From Campylorhamphus procurvoides (lineage: Eukaryota; Chordata; Aves; Passeriformes; Dendrocolaptidae): a DNA stretch of 64,000 nucleotides. The notes under the pieces were generated by a model. That model saw only the letters and a program-made list of their open reading frames with translations, was not told the DNA's origin and made no database searches. The position numbers and the translations under genes are program-made. The stretch spans positions 22,532 through 86,531 of the forward strand of contig WBMV01007382.1 in assembly GCA_013396655.1 (NCBI GenBank). The letters are read 5' to 3'. This document shows positions 58,466 to 64,000 of this stretch, piece after piece (positions within the stretch are counted from its first letter, which is position 1; each line of letters opens with the position of its first letter).

Positions 58466-60499
58466 GGATCAACCAAGGAGAGACCAGATGCCATCAGCAA
58501 TGCGCAGGAATTCCTCAGAGCATTTCAGAAAATTGCAGTGGCACGTCAACTTAAAAAACTTTCTGAAACTGAAAATGCTTGAATTTCCTTATTTTTCAAG
58601 CTCTTTATATGAATAATGTGTGTTATTTACATCCCAGAAAAGTACTGTGCATTATATCAGTGTCAAAAAAGGATTAAAATAAATGCTTTTATATTTTCTT
58701 ACCACTTCATCTGACTTTCTTCTCTGTGTGATGACTAAGTAAGAGACAAAGCATACACTGAGCACAGGTCATGAGCTCTGACGGATTTCAGTTTTGTTTA
58801 AAGATATAACCGTCAAAATGCAGTGCAACATAATTAATCTGTGTAGGTTCATCCTCAGCATTTCTTTAGAAAATGTGTAAATTTGACTTATTCTCATCAT
58901 TTGGCAGATGTATACAAAATAAAAAAGGAAATGTATTTGGACAAATATAGAAAAAATAGTTAATATGGAAATCAGCTTGTCCCAAGTGGGAAAAATCCTC
59001 ATTTGCATTCAGATTCTGTTTCTGCTGCCTCTTCTTTTGTTTCCAAAGTGACAAATGGTCTTTCCCTCCTCCCCAGCCCTTTCAGAATCTCATTAAAAGG
59101 TGCAGAAATAAGGCTTGAACGGCCCCATGACCTTCTTTCCTTTGGGGGTCACATGCAGAACACAATTCAATCTGGCATGTTGGCATATTTTATCAAGGTT
59201 TTTTTTTACCTCGGGAGGGGGTAGAATAGCACAGAGTGACCCAAAACACTGACGGTACAATACACATAGCGATACACATGCCAGTACTCCCAGCAATATA
59301 TTCCGATGGCACACAGATTGCCATATAATGCGATTTTCCCTCAATGAAAGGGAATTTGAACAATAAGTGGTTCTATCATAGGCATGAGTTCATATATTGC
59401 ATTTTGAGAAATCAGGTTTCTCACTGATTTAACATTCTTATTTACTTCACAGTCTCTTACTCTAGTAACAGGAGACTGCTTTGTTTATTTCTAGTTTACT
59501 CCTGTTTTAATGTGAAAAGCACAGGGAAGAGCAGCATGGCATTTAAGTGATTAGTAACTCTGTGAAATACTTGTAGCTTATGGCAGTCATGGAATTTACA
59601 GCTGAGATGCAGAAAATTTCATGGCTAGAAAGAAATGGAAAAGAGCCAGCATTACTATTAAGCATAAGGATTCCTTCAATATCTGTCACTGGAGCAGAAG
59701 TCCAAACAGAAATGGAACTGTTCCAAAGATTGCTTTCACAAGCCTAACAAACCTTCATCCCACTTTTCATCTGGGAAACATCTTGGAATTTTCAGTGACA
59801 GACACACATCAATATTAAGGCCTGAAATAGCATTTTGTGCATTTATGCCTTAAATATTTCAGCAATTCCATTACGGGCTCCTTCAGAGAAATAAACCAGC
59901 AGCTGGTCCCTTTTAAGTAAATGAAAAGCTAACGTGACAAACTGTCATAGTCAGTTATTGCTGCTCAGAGTGAAAAAAAACCCACCAGATAACATGATAT
60001 TGGCTTGATTGTCAGCACCTTCCTTCCAGAACCTTGTGCCTTTTCTTTTTCTAGAAGAAAAGTTGTGTCCTTTGCTTGTGTGGTTGCTGAGGAGGAACAA
60101 CAGGAAGTAAATGGTATCTGCAAAGCTACGACAGTATATACCAGCTATAAAAATCACTTTAATATTTTTGGATCAAGCTATTTACAACAATAAAAGTATT
60201 CCACAAGTCTTAATATCTTTTTTCATCTGTTCAGAGACCTGCAAATCCTGAAATCCATTACTAATGCTATGTAAACAATATGCTGATATATGCTGCTCAA
60301 GTTTAACTTGGCATGGAATATCCATTTATCTATCTGAGTTAACCCCAGGCCTTCTCTGCCCTGTTCCAAATGTGACTGTGTCTCATTCATATTTCTTCTG
60401 GAAATGAGACCCTTGGTTAGGGGAAAATGGGTATTTCATCAGTTCCAACTAGGAAGCTGTTTGCATGGTCCACATAGGACACATTTCTTGGCAAAATTT

Positions 60500-60857
60500 G
60501 CCAAGGGGAGACCTCATCACAGTCTACTACTTTCTTGTGATGGGAAGAGGAGGGGCAGGCATGGGTCTCTTTTCTGTGGTGAACACAGACAGGAACCGAG
60601 ATAATGGCCTCAAGTTGTGTCAGGGGAAATATTTGGGTTGAATATTAGAAAAAGGTTCTTCACCCAGAGGCTGGTTGTGTGCCAGGACAAGGACCCGGGG
60701 ATAGTGGTCGCAGCACCATGGCTGACAGAGCTCAAGATGATGCTCTCAGATATAGGGTGTGACTCTTGGGGTAGGTCCTGTGCAGGGCCAGTGGCTGGAC
60801 TCAGTGATCCTCGTGGGTCCCTTTGAACTCAGCATATTGTGTGATTCTGTGATTTTT
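60500..60857 (+). repeat. CR1 LINE 3' end, sense
   Basis: It reads AATGGCCTCAAGTTGTGTCA, TGGGTTGAATATTAGAAAAA, GGTTCTTCACCCAGAGGCTG and GGACTCAGTGATCCTCGTGG, then the tail TGTGTGATTCTGTGATTTTT. The left edge is approximate. Confidence 0.92.
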
Positions 60858-61086
60858 CACTTGGTACATCTTGAAGCCAGAGATGAATTTGTGTTTGGCA
60901 CAGGAAATTTCTGGAGCTCTTCCAGGCTGAGGAACAGCCACAGAGACAAGGGGTGTGTGTGTGGGGGGGTGTCGGGGTATGTGTCTGGGTATTTGGAGGT
61001 TTGGCACATCTACACCACTGATTACACAGAACTATAAAGCTCAGGCTACTTCAGGACGTCTACAAGCACATCAGCTTGCAGTAGTT

Positions 61087-62000
61087 GTTTTGGATTGCAA
61101 AAGTCAGGTTGTGGAAACCAGCAAGGTATACGGACAAATCTACACTAGGTCTTTGCAGGTTGTCATGAACAAGTGTTTTAAGGTCGCTGAAAGAATCAGT
61201 GGCAAACTTATTGGCAGAAACAAGTTTAATGCCAAAGCTAAAGCATGACAAAGTTGATTGGCAAACTTCACTTTACTACTTGCTAGATAGTTAAAACACA
61301 CAGAGAAATAGCAAACAAAAGTCTAAAATCAATCAATCCAAACTAAAACAAACCCAAAACTATCTATGTGAAGGCTGAGGGAAGGTGCCAGGGGAGGAAG
61401 GGAAGGAAAAGAGAGAAGGATGGGAAACGGGAAGGATAAAAAGGAATACAGAAGACCCTTCTGTTGGGTCACAAGGTTCACAGTATATCCCCATGATCAA
61501 TCAAGCCCAGGCTTGCCTAGCAGTTTGGCCCAAAGGCCCAGCAGCATTTAAATACTTAACAATACTCAAACTTAACAGCATTTACTCTTAAAATCACTTA
61601 GCACTTAACAACATTTATACAATTTAGCAAAGGATTCATATAGAATTTGCTATAGCACACCAGTAACTTACTTATAGGCCTAACTTAAAAATCTAAACTA
61701 CTTAAGAATCTAAGAAAGCAACATTCCTAGTACATTTGCTTTAGCACGAATATTCACACTTGCATACACACAGGTATAAAGAGTCTGTTAAAGGTACACT
61801 TGTGAAAAATTCCTCATGAATTCATTGAAATACTGAGCATTGATCCTCGAGGATTGGAAATATCAGCCCAGGATCCATAATCATTGTTTGGATTGCAAAA
61901 GTCAGTCTGTGGAAAGAGTAAGGTGCACGCACAAATCTACTTCTACATTAGCTCTTTACAAGTTTTTGTGAATGAGTGTTTTAAGGTCACTTAAAGAATC
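61087..62000 (+). repeat. Two direct copies of a ~113-bp unit, 799 bp apart, unclassified
   Basis: The copies are 61087-61198 and 61886-62000. Both read TTGGATTGCAAAAGTCAG near the start, then ACAAATCTAC, and near the end AGTGTTTTAAGGTC followed by AAAGAATC. The second is followed by AATAATAAAC, a polyadenylation-like motif. The segment between is AT-rich with many ACTTAA-like words. This could be a decayed LTR pair or a tandemly duplicated repeat. I did not recognise the family. Confidence 0.6.
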
Positions 62001-62989
62001 CCTGAACATTCTTTGAAAGTTCAATAATAAACACATTGTCCCGCTTGGGTTGTTATTCAGGCAAGACAAAAGAATTTCTAAGGCTGTTCATTAAAAACCA
62101 GAAGCTTGTAAGACAGCATGAGCTGCTGGGGTCAGACACAGGGTTTCTGATAAGCCCAAGAGGAGCTCAGCCCAAGTGCTGTTTGTCAAGACCAAGGCCT
62201 AACAAGCATTTCTCAGATCATCGTGCAGCCTGGCCAGGGAGGGGAATGCACCACCAAAATCCACCTTGTGACTTAAATCAACTTCTCTTGCTCCACAGTG
62301 CCTTTTGCCTCTGTGCCTATAAACACAGATTTATCATGTTCCAATTTTAAGTTGAGGGAAATTTTCAATCAGGCTACCTAAATGTTTTTTTGGGCGGGTT
62401 GTTTGGTTTATTGGTTTGTTTTGTTTTAAAACTGCTGTGAAAATGATGGTACAATATCATATGTGGCAGGTCAGTGCAACAGTGCTACCTATCTTGATAG
62501 TATACACACTCTAACATATGAAAAAATATTCAACAATAAGCATAATACAATAGAAATCAGCAAAATTACAATAGGGTGCAACATTAGATCTAGAATTGCC
62601 ATTGTGCTCGGTGACTACCTGAACAAAATGTCCCACCAGTGATGTTGTCCATTTCTCATCATGCTTTCCAAGACAGTGTGTTTCTTCTGTGTTGTGATGA
62701 ACAGTGATTATAGTCCTGTGTCCATTTCTTCAGTCTTGTTCTGTCAGGCAACATAGGTCTTCTTGCTGGAGAAATGTTTTTGCCAGTGCAAGGTTCATTT
62801 CAATGAGGGTGGGCAGCAAATCTTGATAGGGTCTGTACCTAGACTGTAGTAATTCATTAGTGGTGACAGGAGCTGAATAGTTGAAGTTGCATCACCTAAT
62901 ATTGGAAAAACTACAAGCAGAAATGTTTGAGTGATTGAATATTTCTATAAACCTAATAACATTTCTCAAGTCACAGTGCGGTCTCAGGT
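62001..62989. other. Intergenic, no feature recognised
   Basis: A G/T-rich low-complexity stretch lies at about 62380-62430. No CR1 tail, LTR end or coding signal was seen. Confidence 0.6.
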
Positions 62990-64000
62990 GGAGGCGCTCC
63001 AGAAGAAACTGCAGGAGCTACTGTCCTCATTTATTCCTGCTACTATGTATTGCTAGGCCATGTAGAAAGAAAATTAGAGAAGAGAAAGCACACTTCGAAC
63101 TTAATTTGGCCACTTCTGTGAGGGATAATAACAAAAAATGTTGTTATAAATATATCAATAGGAAAAGGAGGGGCAAAGAAAGCCTCTATTCTTTGTTAGG
63201 CATAGAGAGGTGAACAGTCACCAAAGATGAGGAAGAAGCTGAGGTACTTGACGCCTTCTTTCCCTCAGTTTTCCCTCAGTAAGACAGGTCATCCTCAGGA
63301 CAACTGGCCTCCTGAGCTGGCAGGAAGGGACTGGGAGCTGAACAGCCCCCCTGTAGCCCAGCAGGAAAGAGTGAGTGCCCCGCTGAGCCACTTGGATCCT
63401 CACAAGTCTATGGGACAAGATGGGATGCATCCTAGTGATGCCTAAAGGTTTGGGGTGGATTTTACAGAGTTTTAGAGGTTTAGAAGTATTGGGTTTTTTG
63501 CTCACATTAAGTGGTGCTAGAAGTTACTACAGTGATTTTCTCACATATTCTCAGGCTTTCTGAAGGTCATGATATTTTTCAGAGCCACCTACAAGATAAC
63601 TTAAAGTCAAAACAATAGAAAAGCCCAGAAACCCTTGGAGGTGGCCCATGGGGCACAGCCTATGACCCCGATGGGTGAACCACCAAGGGAATTAGAAATT
63701 ATGATTGGTTATAGATATCTAATATTTAATTGTTAGGAAGAGCATAAAAACTAACATTCTGGGGGGTGGGGTTCTTCAGGGATTTTTGGACACAGAGATC
63801 CTTGTTGAAACAACGCGCATTTTGTAGGCCCAGCAGAGGCCCAAAGCCTCCGATCTCCCAATAAAGATATTATCTTTCTCCATTAACATTTCGGCTGAGT
63901 GCCTATCATCCAGGATTTTAGGCATCTCTAGGGTGATGAGGGAGCTGGTGGAAGAACTTGCCAAGCTTCTCCCCATCATTTGTCACCAGTCCTGGCTCAC
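62990..64000 (+). mobile_element. CR1 LINE ORF2, sense, interrupted by a solo LTR; continues past the window edge
   Basis: 63060-63200 encodes KAHFELNLATSVRDNNKKC, then CYKYINRKRRGKESL, the CR1 'VRDNKKGFYKYIS-KR' block. 63400-63430 encodes KSMGQDGMHPS. After the LTR, 63932-64000 resumes with VMRELVEELAKLLPIICHQS, the 'RVLRELADVIAKPLSIIFERS' block. Frames are broken by mutations between these blocks, so it is inactive. The two halves fit together exactly once the LTR and one target-site copy are discounted. Confidence 0.88.
63436..63927 (+). mobile_element. Solo LTR (492 bp) nested in CR1 ORF2, 4-bp target duplication
   Basis: It begins TGATGCCTAAAGG and ends TTTTAGGCATCT, giving a 10-bp perfect inverted terminus (GATGCCTAAA). 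It is flanked by CTAG at 63432-63435 and 63928-63931. A CATAAAAA promoter-like box is at 63743 and AATAAA at 63860-63865. A 4-bp duplication is typical of class I (gammaretrovirus-like) elements. The last base is T where the canonical end would be A, taken as a mutation. Confidence 0.82.

Larger units (their letters stand above)
50315..60499. other. Intergenic region with CR1 fragments, no gene recognised
   Basis: CR1 pieces at 51690-51915, 54243-54300, 55318-55412 and 58135-58465 are listed separately. The rest is AT-rich and carries only short open frames without motifs, including an 86-codon frame at 56770-57030 that I could not relate to any family. Confidence 0.6.

Noticed and set aside
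32601..64000. ARSK and GPR150, expected beyond RFESD by human synteny
   Set aside because: No sulphatase CxPSR-type motif or seven-helix frame was seen on the minus strand, so I do not annotate either. They may lie past the window.

Overview
This is a vertebrate nuclear segment, almost certainly from a bird and probably a passerine. It carries many copies of the avian CR1 LINE in both orientations and several avian-type solo LTRs. Two genes are recognisable: RHOBTB3 and RFESD, both on the minus strand. They are also neighbours in human 5q15, a block that lies on chromosome Z in chicken, so the window is probably Z-linked (inference from synteny; no sex-chromosome signal was read directly). 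Gene density is low and the sequence is AT-rich except for one GC-rich island.

Layout. Positions 1-12,110 hold the 5' half of RHOBTB3. Five coding exons (1-354, 1080-1191, 1947-2098, 4368-4560, 11200-11416) encode the Rho-like domain, the linker and the start of the first BTB domain. The first exon was not resolved but should lie in the GC-rich island at about 11,640-12,105. The gene runs off the left edge. From 12.1 to 30.5 kb is intergenic sequence with a 1.76-kb CR1, an assembly gap, and minus-strand remains of a TAGAP/ARHGAP20-like RhoGAP gene (about 21.6-23.0 kb). That gene is split by a 495-bp solo LTR with a clean 5-bp target duplication. RFESD, a small Rieske iron-sulphur protein, lies at 30,575-31,375, with a possible first exon ending near 32,544. 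The remaining 31 kb has no recognisable protein gene. It holds CR1 fragments, three more solo LTRs (38,578-39,146; 49,962-50,314; 63,436-63,927), a perfect 25-unit GAATA microsatellite on a CR1 tail, and two clusters of spliced-looking but unidentified exons (39.9-41.6 kb plus; 44.6-45.0 kb minus).

The two genes have separate roles. RHOBTB3 is an atypical Rho/BTB protein of the endosome-Golgi and CUL3 pathways. RFESD is a soluble Rieske-domain protein of unclear function. They are linked by ancient synteny rather than by a shared pathway. I found no CRISPR array, operon, tRNA, rRNA or prokaryotic system, and nothing that amounts to an undescribed system. The most interesting items are the LTR-interrupted RhoGAP copy, the LTR nested in a CR1 ORF, the CR1-tail microsatellite and the unidentified exon clusters.
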